The translations under genes and the position numbers were made by a program. DNA of 8,749 nt, taken from assembly GCA_013823505.1 (NCBI GenBank), contig PNMH01000120.1, positions 1 through 8,749 of the forward strand, given 5' to 3'. The stretch's first letter is position 1, and the number at the start of each line of letters is the position of its first letter. The notes below the pieces were generated by a model that did no database searches, was not told the origin of the DNA, and saw only the letters and a list, made by a program, of their open reading frames with translations. This document shows positions 1-6,168 of this stretch, piece after piece. Origin of the DNA: Polaromonas sp. (GTDB lineage Bacteria > Pseudomonadota > Gammaproteobacteria > Burkholderiales > Burkholderiaceae).

Positions 1-90
1 AAGGCTCTCGGGTGCCCAGGAAGCATTCCTCATCAATCCGGTCGGTCTGCGGTGGCCACGATAGGCCGTGCAGTTCGGCCTCGATCGTTT

Positions 91-168
91 AGGTTTGTTC
101 GACACCTGCCCGCGTGCCCCACCGACGACACGATGCGCCTGGACGAAGGGCAGGTGTCGAACAAACCT
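91..168. repeat. Long perfect palindrome, candidate oriIS end of left IS91 copy
   Basis: The arms at 91-111 and 148-168 are perfect 21-bp reverse complements around a 36-nt loop; the inner core of each arm is GACACCTGCCC or its complement. The same structure occurs at the matching place of the right copy (5687-5763). There arm positions 4 (T to C) and 9 (T to G) differ from this copy but change together in both arms, which implies selection for base pairing. The loops are not similar. Its place just beyond the transposase 3' end fits the origin end of IS91-type elements, but a recombinase site or a terminator is also possible. Confidence 0.8.
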
Positions 169-428
169 CGAGGGAAGAAACTGTGGCGAACGTGACGGTG
201 CCGGTTCTCGCTATGGTGATTACACGCGTGCGGTGGCGCGGTGATGTTGCATTTGACGGGCGCGCTGGCTCGCGGCGAAGGGGCGGACGCAGGCCATGGT
301 GCGCAGAGTCGCCTTCGACAAGATCGTGCACAGGCGTGGATGTGAGGGTGCAATGCGCCGAACACGAGCTGACCGTGCCGCCGCGTGAAGCGTCGACGAA
401 CTTGAGTTGCGCTGGCAGCAAGGAACGT
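169..428 (-). other. Non-coding tail of left IS91 copy
   Basis: This stretch lies between the transposase stop and the terminal palindrome. I see no convincing gene in it; open frames here lack recognisable domains. Its outer end matches the right copy: on the minus strand a TTTCTTCCCTCGAGG-like stretch runs into the palindrome, against TTTCCTCCCTCGAGG at 5675-5689. The rest of the two tails is similar in length (about 260 bp each) but poorly conserved. Confidence 0.55.
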
Positions 429-1634
429 TCATGGCATGTGCCGAAGAGGTGGCGCGCGGATCGTCTCGCCGCGCGTGAAGGTCAGCACGATGACCATCGC
501 GTGGCCGCAGTGCGCGCAGACGAAGCTCGGTCGCGCCGTGTCCTGCGAATCGTCGCAGGGTGGCGAACTCAGTGGATCCTGTAGAGGCACTTGCAGCAGC
601 TGACGCGCGAGCGCCAGGCAGGTGGTTCGGTTGCAGTTGGCCAGCAGCCCGTAGTGGCGGATGCGGTGGAAGCCACCGGGCAGGACGTGCAACAGAAAGC
701 GGCGCATGAACTCGCCGGTATCGAGCGTCATCGTCTTGTGGCGTGTCTTGCCTTGGACTCGGCCCTTGTCACGGTAGTCCTTCCACCGGAAGGTCACGCC
801 GCGCTCATCAAGTGCCACGAGTCGGCTGTTGGAGATGGCCACCCGGTGCGTGTAGCGCGACAGGTACGCCAGCACCGCCTGGGGTCCGGCGAACGGGCGC
901 TTGGCGTAGACCACCCACTCGCATTGGCGCAGCGGTGCCAGCCAGCGGGCAAACGCCGCAGCGTCCGCCAGCGGCGCGTGTTCACCGAAGAACTGCAGCC
1001 GGGCATCCCGGTGTGCCTGTTGCAGCGCTTCGAGGAAGCGCCGGCGGAACAACCGGGAGAGCACGCGCACCGGCAGGAAGAACCCGCGCCGGCAGGCGAT
1101 CCAGTGTTCGCCGTCGCTCGCCAGGCCGCCACCGGGGACGATGCCGTGCACGTGCGGGTGGTGTGTGAGCGCCGAGCCCCAAGTATGCAGCACCAGCGTT
1201 ACACCCAGTCGAGCGCCCAGGTGCTTCGGATCACCTCCGATGGTCAAAAGAGTCTCAGCGGCGATGTCGAACAGCAAGCCATAGACCACCGCCTTGTTGC
1301 AGTACGCGATCTCGGCGATGGGTGCTGGCAACGTGAAGACCACGTGGAAGTACTCCACCGGCAACAGGTCGGCGTTGCGCGCCTGCAGCCAACGCCGGGC
1401 CGCGCTGGCCTGGCACTTGGGGCAGTGCCGGTTGCGGCAGGAGTTGTAGGCGATCTGGTCGGTGCCGCACCCCTCGCAGCGCAAGACATGCCCACCCAAT
1501 GCCGCGCTGCGGCACTGCTCGATGGCCGACATGACTTTGAGTTGGGCCAAGCTCAGGTGGCCACGCTGAGCCTGACGCCAGGCAGGTCCATGAATGCGGA
1601 AGATGTCGGCGACTTCCAGGGCGGCGTGCCCCAT
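429..1634 (-). CDS. tnpA: IS91-family Y2 (HUH) rolling-circle transposase, left copy
   Basis: This 401-residue transposase is expected to nick one strand at the element's origin and drive rolling-circle transposition. An N-terminal zinc-binding domain is visible as CEGC (C53, C56) and C66/H70/C71/C74. The metal-binding HUH motif is H161-V-H163 within HHPHVHGIVPGG. The two candidate catalytic tyrosines, Y257 and Y261, are four residues apart in AYLSRYTHR, the Y2 arrangement of IS91. A second CxxC (in FVCAHCGHA, about 373-376) lies near the C-terminus. Length is normal for the family and no internal stop is seen. The ATG start at 1634 lies 10 nt after the recombinase stop, with no clear ribosome site, so translation may be coupled. 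By eye it agrees with the right-copy transposase at roughly four residues in five; it has about four extra residues near 291-294. Confidence 0.93.
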   Translation of the reverse strand: MGHAALEVADIFRIHGPAWRQAQRGHLSLAQLKVMSAIEQCRSAALGGHVLRCEGCGTDQIAYNSCRNRHCPKCQASAARRWLQARNADLLPVEYFHVVFTLPAPIAEIAYCNKAVVYGLLFDIAAETLLTIGGDPKHLGARLGVTLVLHTWGSALTHHPHVHGIVPGGGLASDGEHWIACRRGFFLPVRVLSRLFRRRFLEALQQAHRDARLQFFGEHAPLADAAAFARWLAPLRQCEWVVYAKRPFAGPQAVLAYLSRYTHRVAISNSRLVALDERGVTFRWKDYRDKGRVQGKTRHKTMTLDTGEFMRRFLLHVLPGGFHRIRHYGLLANCNRTTCLALARQLLQVPLQDPLSSPPCDDSQDTARPSFVCAHCGHAMVIVLTFTRGETIRAPPLRHMP

Positions 1635-1644
1635 GGCTGCGGGT

Positions 1645-1860
1645 CTACGACGGCGGCAGCGTCTCCAGTGGGCTGATCACCGCGCGCAGCACTTCGGTGG
1701 CCACATGGGTGTACAGCGCGGTGGTCTCCAGCCGCTTGTGGCCCAGCAGCACCTGGATCACGCGGATGTCGACCTTCTGCTCGAGCAGATGCGTTGCAAA
1801 GCAGTGGCGCAGCGTGTGCATCGACACGCGCTTGTCGATGTGGGCGGCGTCGGCGGCCAG
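1645..1860 (-). pseudogene. Tyrosine recombinase, C-terminal fragment cut by IS5-family element
   Basis: This is the last ~71 codons of a site-specific tyrosine recombinase. It reads in frame from the IS junction ([12 protein letters not shown]...) to the stop at 1645-1647 and matches residues from about 225 onward of the intact partner at 3295-4230. It keeps the histidine-arginine box (HTLRH), the second histidine in [10 protein letters not shown] and the tyrosine in ALYTHV. The first catalytic arginine and lysine, with the whole N-terminal DNA-binding domain, are missing. A GTG at 1827 could start a 60-residue peptide, but it would lack most of the active site. The missing part is not found beyond the insertion (after 3054), so this is truncation with loss, not a simple interruption. 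Its stop is 10 nt before the transposase start. Confidence 0.9.
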
Positions 1861-1877
1861 GGATGGTGTTCAAAACC
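1860..1877 (+). repeat. Left terminal inverted repeat of IS5-family element
   Basis: The sequence GGGATGGTGTTCAAAACC is the exact reverse complement of 3037-3054. The match extends one base further out (1859/3055), so the true boundary could shift by one or two bases. Confidence 0.85.
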
Positions 1878-3053
1878 GGCGCAGAGAAGGCCGTTGAGCG
1901 CATGAATCTCGCGACATGAAATTACCGTGCTCGTTTCGATCGATTTCAACACTGCAGAGGTCGATTTCTCGGCCTTTCGAGGCCTCATCCTGGCCCTTGG
2001 GCGCGCTGCAGGCGCACTCATCCCTGCGCCCTCTGCAAAAGCCGGTGCCGCGCCATCCACAAGTTGGAGAGTGCGAACAGCGTGTGCAGTTGCGCCGTGT
2101 TCTTCATCAGCCCGCGGTAGCGCACCTTCACATGCCCGAACTGGCGCTTGATCACTCGAAACGGGTGCTCCACCTTGGCCCGGATGCTGGCCTTCACATG
2201 CTCCAGCTCATCCAGCACGCGCCCCATCGGCGTGGCCTTGTCCAGCGCTTTGCGTTTGCCCGGGCGCATGGCCACATGCCAGTTGGCCTCGATGCCTTGC
2301 GCTTCTTCGCGCTTGGCCACGCCTTGGTAGCCCGCGTCAGCAAACACATCGCTCTCTTCACCGTGCACCAGCGCGCTGGCCTGCGTCACGTCATTGACAT
2401 TGGCCGCCGTGCCCACCACCGTGTGCACCAGGCCCGAATCGGCGTCTACGCCGATATGCGCTTTCATTCCAAAGTGCCATTGGTTGCCCTTTTTGGTCTG
2501 GTGCATCTCGGGATCACGCTCGCCGCCGCTGTTCTTGGTCGAGCTGGGTGCGGCAATGAGCGTGGCATCGATGGCCGTGCCGTTCTTGAGCAACAACCCT
2601 TTGGCTGCCAGCGTGCTGTTGACGGTGGCCAATATCTGCAGGCTGAGCTGGTGCTCTTCGAGCAGGTGGCGAAAGCGCAGGATGCTCACGCGGTCGGGGA
2701 TGCGCTCTGTGCCCGAGAGACCAGCGAAGTCACGATACAGCGGCGTCTCGAACAAGGCCTCTTCCATGGCCAAGTCCGACAGGCCAAACCACTGCTGCAA
2801 AAAATGAATACGCAGCATGGTTTCGTGTGCGAACGGCGGGCGCCCCGTGCTGGCCACTGGCGAGGCTGCCGCGATCAAGCCAATGAGTTCGCGCCACGGC
2901 ACCACCAGCTCCATCTCGTCCAGCAACACGGCCTTGCGTGTGCGCCTTGTGCTCAGGTTCAGTCCCAGTTCGGCTTGCTTCTTCATGACGCAATTGTTCC
3001 TCGGCTCGGCCCTTCAAACCATCGGGGACTGCACGGGGTTTTGAACACCATCC
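1861..3053 (-). mobile_element. IS5-family insertion sequence, apparently complete
   Basis: The element is about 1.19 kb, bounded by matching inverted repeats (GATGGTGTTCAAAACC type), with a single transposase gene on the minus strand. Length, end sequence and transposase all fit the IS5 family. Members of the IS5 subgroup usually duplicate a 4-bp YTAR target. The bases flanking this copy are CCAG (1857-1860) on the left and CTAG (3054-3057) on the right, similar but not identical. Together with loss of the recombinase 5' part, this suggests a deletion or recombination at one flank after insertion. Confidence 0.85.
2018..2986 (-). CDS. tnpA: IS5-family DDE transposase
   Basis: This 322-residue transposase catalyses cut-and-paste or copy-type movement of the surrounding element. 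The DDE acidic residues are visible: D140 in NGTAIDATLI, D217 in VFADAGYQG, and E273 within the R269-x3-E273-x6-K280 signature (IRAKVEHPFRVIKR). The N-terminal part (about 10-110, with FLQQWFGLSDLAMEEAL) matches the DUF772-type region of IS5 transposases. The length fits and no frameshift is seen, so it may be active. The ATG at 2986 is chosen because a GAGGAA-type site lies upstream (minus strand, about 12 nt away). The gene ends about 157 bp inside the left inverted repeat; that interval seems non-coding. Confidence 0.93.
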   Translation of the reverse strand: MKKQAELGLNLSTRRTRKAVLLDEMELVVPWRELIGLIAAASPVASTGRPPFAHETMLRIHFLQQWFGLSDLAMEEALFETPLYRDFAGLSGTERIPDRVSILRFRHLLEEHQLSLQILATVNSTLAAKGLLLKNGTAIDATLIAAPSSTKNSGGERDPEMHQTKKGNQWHFGMKAHIGVDADSGLVHTVVGTAANVNDVTQASALVHGEESDVFADAGYQGVAKREEAQGIEANWHVAMRPGKRKALDKATPMGRVLDELEHVKASIRAKVEHPFRVIKRQFGHVKVRYRGLMKNTAQLHTLFALSNLWMARHRLLQRAQG

Positions 3054-3054
3054 C
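3037..3054 (-). repeat. Right terminal inverted repeat of IS5-family element
   Basis: This is an exact 18-bp reverse complement of 1860-1877. It is followed by TAGG, giving CTAG at 3054-3057, which resembles the YTAR target used by IS5-type elements. Confidence 0.85.
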
Positions 3055-3294
3055 TAGGCGTTCGCACAACAAGTCCTCCACCGATTTCCATCCCAAACTC
3101 ATCAACGATTTGCATTCAATTCGGCCACCTATTGCTGCCGTTCAACCTCCAGGACTCTATGACTGCTACGCAGCGACGGACTCAACCGCTCGCGCGGTAG
3201 ACGCTCCGGCTACGTTGGTGGCGTTTCGTTGCGCCCGTGATTCTGCGATGTTGGCGGTCGAGGCAATCCGCCTCGGTCACGCAGGAGCAGGATC
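3055..3294 (+). other. Leader region upstream of recombinase, no gene, possible terIS side
   Basis: I find no convincing gene in these 240 bp. Two small hairpins can be drawn: ACCGC/GCGGT around TCGC at 3185-3198, and CGAGGC/GCCTCG around AATCC at 3259-3275, the latter ending just before the recombinase ribosome site. One of them could belong to the IS91 termination end or to a leader controlling the recombinase, but neither idea is proved. No clear -35/-10 pair stood out. Confidence 0.4.
3259..3275 (+). promoter_or_regulatory. Small hairpin next to recombinase ribosome site
   Basis: A perfect 6-bp stem, CGAGGC with GCCTCG, encloses a 5-nt loop and ends 7 nt before the AGGAG ribosome site at 3283-3287. 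It could influence translation of the recombinase or be part of the element's end. Hairpins of this size are common by chance in GC-rich DNA. Confidence 0.25.
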
Positions 3295-4230
3295 ATGGAC
3301 ATTTGCACCCCGACCCCATCCGCGGCCGTCTCGCCGCTGCGCCAACGCATGCTCGACGACATGCGCATGCGCCAGTTCGCAGAGCACACGCAGGACGGCT
3401 ACATCCGCGCCGTGCGCAAGCTCTCCACCTTCCTCGGCCGCTCGCCGCACACCGCCACCGCCGAGGATCTGCGCCGCTTCCAGTTGCACCTGGTGGACAC
3501 CGGCACCGGCCCAGTCACCATCAACGCCACCATCACCGGGCTGAAGTTCTTCTTCGACATCACGCTGGGCCGGCCGGAGCTCATGCTCAAGATGACGAAC
3601 GTGGCCGTGCCGCGCAAGTTGCCGGTGATCCTGAGCCCCGAGGAAGTCGGCCGCCTGATCGCCGCCGCGCCCAACCTCAAGCACCAGGCTGCCATGTCGG
3701 TGGCCTATGGCGCGGGCCTGCGCGTCAGCGAAGTCGTCTCGCTCAAGGTCGGCGACATCGACGGCGAGCGCATGACCCTGCGCGTGGAGCAGGGCAAAGG
3801 CCGCAAGGATCGCTACGCCATGCTCAGCCCCGTGCTGCTGGAGCGGCTGCGTGCCTGGTGGAGGCTTGGCCATGCCCAGGGCAAGATCCGGCACGGTGGT
3901 TGGCTGTTCCCGGGCCTGGACCCCACCGATCACGTGACCGCGCGCCAGCTCAACCGCGCCGTGCACCTGGCCGCCGCCACGGCCGGCATCGACAAGCGCA
4001 TCACCCCGCACGGCCTGCGCCATGCCTTTGCCACCCACCTGCTGGAGCAGAAGGTCGATATCCGTGTCATCCAGGTGCTGCTCGGGCACAAGCGGCTGGA
4101 CACCACGACCCTGTACGCCGCCGTGGCCACCGACCTGCTGCGCCGGGTCATCAGCCCTCTGGATCACACGTCCGCCAAGCCCGCAGGCGAACCAGCGCCC
4201 GAACCTGCACCGCAGCCGCCAGCCCTGTAG
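3295..4230 (+). CDS. XerC/D-like tyrosine recombinase of right IS91 copy
   Basis: This 311-residue site-specific recombinase belongs to the phage-integrase superfamily. The N-terminal core-binding (SAM-like) domain spans about 13-95 (LRQRMLDDMRMRQFAEHTQ...). The catalytic domain spans about 108-285, with all active-site residues: R143 in GAGLRVSEV, K168 in GKGRKDR, H239 and R242 in PHGLRHAFATH, H265 in LLGHKRL and Y274 in TTTLYAAV. The last ~25 residues are proline/alanine-rich. The ATG start is supported by AGGAG at 3283-3287, 7 nt upstream. The stop lies 12 nt before the transposase GTG, so the two are probably one transcript. It may resolve or circularise the element; that is inference, as its function in IS91-type elements is not visible here. 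The left copy keeps only its C-terminus. Confidence 0.93.
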   Translation: MDICTPTPSAAVSPLRQRMLDDMRMRQFAEHTQDGYIRAVRKLSTFLGRSPHTATAEDLRRFQLHLVDTGTGPVTINATITGLKFFFDITLGRPELMLKMTNVAVPRKLPVILSPEEVGRLIAAAPNLKHQAAMSVAYGAGLRVSEVVSLKVGDIDGERMTLRVEQGKGRKDRYAMLSPVLLERLRAWWRLGHAQGKIRHGGWLFPGLDPTDHVTARQLNRAVHLAAATAGIDKRITPHGLRHAFATHLLEQKVDIRVIQVLLGHKRLDTTTLYAAVATDLLRRVISPLDHTSAKPAGEPAPEPAPQPPAL

Positions 4231-4242
4231 TCGTACGCCATC

Positions 4243-5424
4243 GTGCAGGGGCGACTCGCCCTGGAGGTCGCCGACATCTTCCGTGCCCATGGACCCGCCT
4301 GGCGTGATGCCCAGCGTGGTCACCTGAGCCTGGCGCAGCTCAAGGTGATGTCGGCCATCACCCAGTGCCGCACAGCGGCACTGGGTGGCCATGTCCTGCG
4401 CTGCGAAGGCTGCGGCCTGGATCAGGTCTCCTACAACTCCTGCCGCAACCGGCACTGCCCGAAGTGCCAGAGCAGCGCGGCCAAGCGGTGGCTGGATGCG
4501 CGCCAGGCCGATCTGCTGCCGGTGGAGTACTACCACGTGGTCTTCACGCTGCCTGCACCGATCGCCGACATTGCACACCAGAACAAGGCGGCGCTGTACG
4601 GCTTGCTGTTCGACATCGCCGCCGAGACGCTGCTGCGTATCGCAGCTGATCCCAAGCACCTGGGCGCCCACATTGGCGCCACGCTGGTGCTGCACACCTG
4701 GGGCTCGGCACTGACCCACCACCCGCACGTGCACGGCATCGTGCCAGGCGGCGGGTTTGCGCCCGACGGCAAGACTTGGGTAGCCTGCCGCCCGGGGTTC
4801 TTCCTGCCGGTGCGCGTGCTGTCGCGGCTGTTCAGGCGCCGCTTCCTGGAGGAACTGCAGCGGCTGCACGATGGCGGCGCACTCAGGTTCTTCGGTGAAC
4901 ACGCGGCGCTGGCTGAGCCCGTGACCTTCAAGGCCTGGCTTGCGCCGCTGCGCCAGTGCGAGTGGGTGGTCTATGCCAAGCGGCCATTCGCCGGGCCGCA
5001 GGCGGTGCTGGCCTACCTGTCGCGATACACGCACCGCGTGGCCATCTCCAACAGCCGGCTGCTGGCGATGGACGAGCGCGGTGTCACCTTCCGCTGGAAG
5101 GACTATCGCGCCACAGGGAAGACGCGCCACAAGGCGATGACGCTGAGCCCGCAGGAGTTCATGCGCCGCTTCCTGCTGCATGTGCTGCCGGGCGGCTTCC
5201 ACCGGATTCGGCACTACGGCCTGCTGGCCAACAGCAACCGGCGGGACAACCTGGCGCTGGCGCGCCAGTTGTTGCAGGTGACGCCGTCATCGCCGCAAGC
5301 GCCGGCCACCGATGGCTTGGACCCACCACGTCCGACCTTCGTCTGCGCGCACTGCGGCCACGCGATGACGGTGCTGCAGGTCTTCTTGCGCGACTGCTCG
5401 ATTCGGGCGCCGCCGGCACCATGA
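4243..5424 (+). CDS. tnpA: IS91-family Y2 (HUH) rolling-circle transposase, right copy
   Basis: This 393-residue protein is the counterpart of the transposase at 429-1634. The zinc-binding residues are C54, C57, C67, H71, C72 and C75; HUH is H162-V-H164 in HHPHVHGIVPGG; the paired tyrosines are Y258 and Y262 in AYLSRYTHR. A C-terminal CxxC is at C368/C371. It lacks about four residues present in the left copy after KDYR (near 288-292), an in-frame 12-nt difference. The start is a GTG 12 nt after the recombinase stop with no clear ribosome site; it aligns with the left-copy ATG region (LALEVADIF against AALEVADIF), which supports it and suggests translational coupling. No stop or frameshift is seen, so it is probably functional. 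Confidence 0.92.
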   Translation: MQGRLALEVADIFRAHGPAWRDAQRGHLSLAQLKVMSAITQCRTAALGGHVLRCEGCGLDQVSYNSCRNRHCPKCQSSAAKRWLDARQADLLPVEYYHVVFTLPAPIADIAHQNKAALYGLLFDIAAETLLRIAADPKHLGAHIGATLVLHTWGSALTHHPHVHGIVPGGGFAPDGKTWVACRPGFFLPVRVLSRLFRRRFLEELQRLHDGGALRFFGEHAALAEPVTFKAWLAPLRQCEWVVYAKRPFAGPQAVLAYLSRYTHRVAISNSRLLAMDERGVTFRWKDYRATGKTRHKAMTLSPQEFMRRFLLHVLPGGFHRIRHYGLLANSNRRDNLALARQLLQVTPSSPQAPATDGLDPPRPTFVCAHCGHAMTVLQVFLRDCSIRAPPAP

Positions 5425-5686
5425 CCACGCTCGAACACCGCCGATCAACTCGACGCTGGACATGGCGTCCGGTGGGCTGCTGCGTGCGTCGCCTGGTCAG
5501 CGTCTGCGCAGGCTCGGCCAAGAGCTGCTGCCGTATCGAAGTGGCACACGCACGGGCGCCTGCGGTCATCGATGAGGTGTCGATGCTCAGTCGTAGGCTA
5601 CCAACTCGCGACGCGAGCGTAGAGCAATCGCCATAGTCACCGCGCTCGACAACTACCGTGGCGGGTCGCCGCGGTTTCCTCCCTCG
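5425..5686 (+). other. Non-coding tail of right IS91 copy
   Basis: About 260 bp between the transposase stop and the terminal palindrome hold no gene I can support. The outermost part (around 5666-5689, TCGCCGCGGTTTCCTCCCTC and onward) closely matches the left copy just inside its palindrome, while the inner part has drifted. Confidence 0.55.
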
Positions 5687-5763
5687 AGGCTTATGCAACA
5701 CCTGCCCGACAGCAGTGAGGGTGCTCGACCGCTTGTGCGGCTGGGCAGGTGTCACACAAGCCT
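5687..5763. repeat. Long imperfect palindrome, candidate oriIS end of right IS91 copy
   Basis: The arms at 5687-5707 and 5743-5763 pair at 18 of 21 positions around a 35-nt loop; ACACCTGCCC/GGGCAGGTGT forms an unbroken inner stem. Mismatches are at arm positions 7, 10 and 11. It occupies the same place relative to the transposase as the perfect palindrome at 91-168. The paired substitutions at arm positions 4 and 9 between copies argue that the fold matters. Similarity continues only five bases beyond the outer arm, to 5768. Confidence 0.78.
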
Positions 5764-5798
5764 TAACGGTTGCTGTCGGTCGCGGCCGTGACCTGAGT

Positions 5799-5882
5799 TC
5801 ACGGTGCCTGGCACAAAGCTGTCATTGGCTCACCCAGCAGCGCGGCAGCATCGATGACCGGTATCGAGGGAGCTGCAGTCAT
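5799..5882 (-). pseudogene. Possible N-terminal scrap of a 2-oxoglutarate/Fe(II) oxygenase-like protein
   Basis: On the minus strand an ATG at 5882 opens 27 codons reading MTAAPSIPVIDAAALLGEP and on to a stop at 5799. The IPVID-hydrophobic-LL pattern resembles the start of isopenicillin-N-synthase-like 2-oxoglutarate/iron oxygenases. If real, the gene was cut by the IS91 end about 30 bp further on, and the rest is gone. The stretch is short and the match rests on memory of the family pattern, so it may be chance. Confidence 0.22.
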
Positions 5883-5890
5883 GGTCTAGC

Positions 5891-6012
5891 ACACGTCTCC
5901 CCATGAACGGGCACGACCCTACGCCTACCTGCGCGATGTCATGGCACGCCTGCCCATGCAGCCCGCCACCCAGATCGGCGAGCTGCTGCCATACCGCTGG
6001 CAGTCAGCCTGA
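5891..6012 (+). pseudogene. IS66-family tnpC, frameshifted C-terminal remnant
   Basis: The frame ending at the TGA at 6010-6012 reads AYLRDVMARLPMQPATQIGE and continues LLPYRW, which is the characteristic C-terminus of IS66 transposases (YLKDVLxRLP...RIxELLPHRW). Just upstream, MNGHDP appears in a different frame (5903-5920), whereas IS66 proteins read NGHDPYAYL continuously; restoring one base near 5919-5920 joins the two. The fragment is therefore both truncated and frameshifted. In-frame stops upstream confirm it is not expressed as a whole protein. Confidence 0.72.
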
Positions 6013-6073
6013 CAGCGCATATTCAGATACACGACCGCGCCCCGCAGTCAAGATGGGATCGCCGCGCGATTAC
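5891..6073 (+). mobile_element. IS66-family element, right-end remnant
   Basis: After the tnpC remnant the sequence runs through a short non-coding stretch to CAAGATGGGATCGCCGCGCG followed by ATTAC (6049-6073). This resembles the usual IS66 right end, in which a CAAG-GTGGG-CGCCGGACGCTTAC-like stretch closes the element, but several bases differ. The left part of the element is missing, probably removed when the IS91 copy or other DNA arrived. Confidence 0.55.
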
Positions 6074-6168
6074 GGGCGTCCTACAACCCTTAACTTAAGT
6101 CGGCCTACAGGCGAACAGTTGCCCCTCGGTCCCATGCCCCACGGCTGCATGGAATCCAAGTTCCATAC

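Larger units (their letters stand above)
86..1860 (-). mobile_element. IS91-family element, left copy, truncated at its 5' (recombinase) end
   Basis: Read on the minus strand, this copy holds the last part of a tyrosine recombinase (1645-1860), a full Y2 transposase (429-1634), a non-coding tail and a long terminal palindrome (91-168). The outer limit is placed at 86 because similarity to the right copy (CCTAAACG here, CCTTAACG there) stops at that point. The inner limit is where the IS5-family element begins. The upstream end, which in IS91-type elements carries the termination site (terIS), is missing. Such elements are thought to transpose by rolling-circle replication without target duplication, so no direct repeats are expected. 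The outer edge is inferred from comparing only two copies. Confidence 0.75.
3055..5768 (+). mobile_element. IS91-family element with tyrosine recombinase, right copy, apparently intact genes
   Basis: This plus-strand copy holds an upstream leader, a complete tyrosine recombinase, a complete Y2 transposase, a non-coding tail and the terminal palindrome. Its right limit is set where similarity with the left copy ends (CCTTAACG, 5761-5768). Its left limit is not resolved: it lies somewhere between the IS5 edge and the recombinase start, because the corresponding part of the left copy is deleted and gives nothing to compare. It lies in inverted orientation to the left copy, with recombinase genes innermost. 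Confidence 0.7.

Noticed and set aside
2..61. Plus-strand reading GAQEAFLINPVGLRW as the tail of a class II aldolase-like protein
   Set aside because: The INPxGL pattern is suggestive, but the stretch is about 15 residues, is followed by a stop and has no further context; it is too short to support as a feature.
91..168. Integron attC site
   Set aside because: The palindrome with a tyrosine recombinase nearby recalls attC, but the arms are almost perfectly paired over 21 bp without the R/L box layout or bulged bases, and the recombinase is a plain XerC/D type.
91..168. CAAG/GAAC tetranucleotides marking the exact IS91 insertion point
   Set aside because: GAAC occurs in the left palindrome and CAAG in the right one, as in known IS91 targets, but at different arm positions, so they do not define a common boundary.
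591..1676. Long plus-strand open frame opposite the left transposase
   Set aside because: It is the antisense shadow of the IS91 transposase; the minus strand carries the HUH and Y2 motifs and this translation shows no domain.
1916..3544. 542-codon plus-strand open frame across the IS5 element and into the recombinase
   Set aside because: Antisense to the IS5 transposase and then out of frame with the recombinase; it crosses an IS boundary and has no recognisable domain.
3277..5214. 645-codon minus-strand open frame across the right recombinase and transposase
   Set aside because: It spans two clear plus-strand genes and their gap, with low-complexity composition typical of antisense frames in GC-rich DNA.
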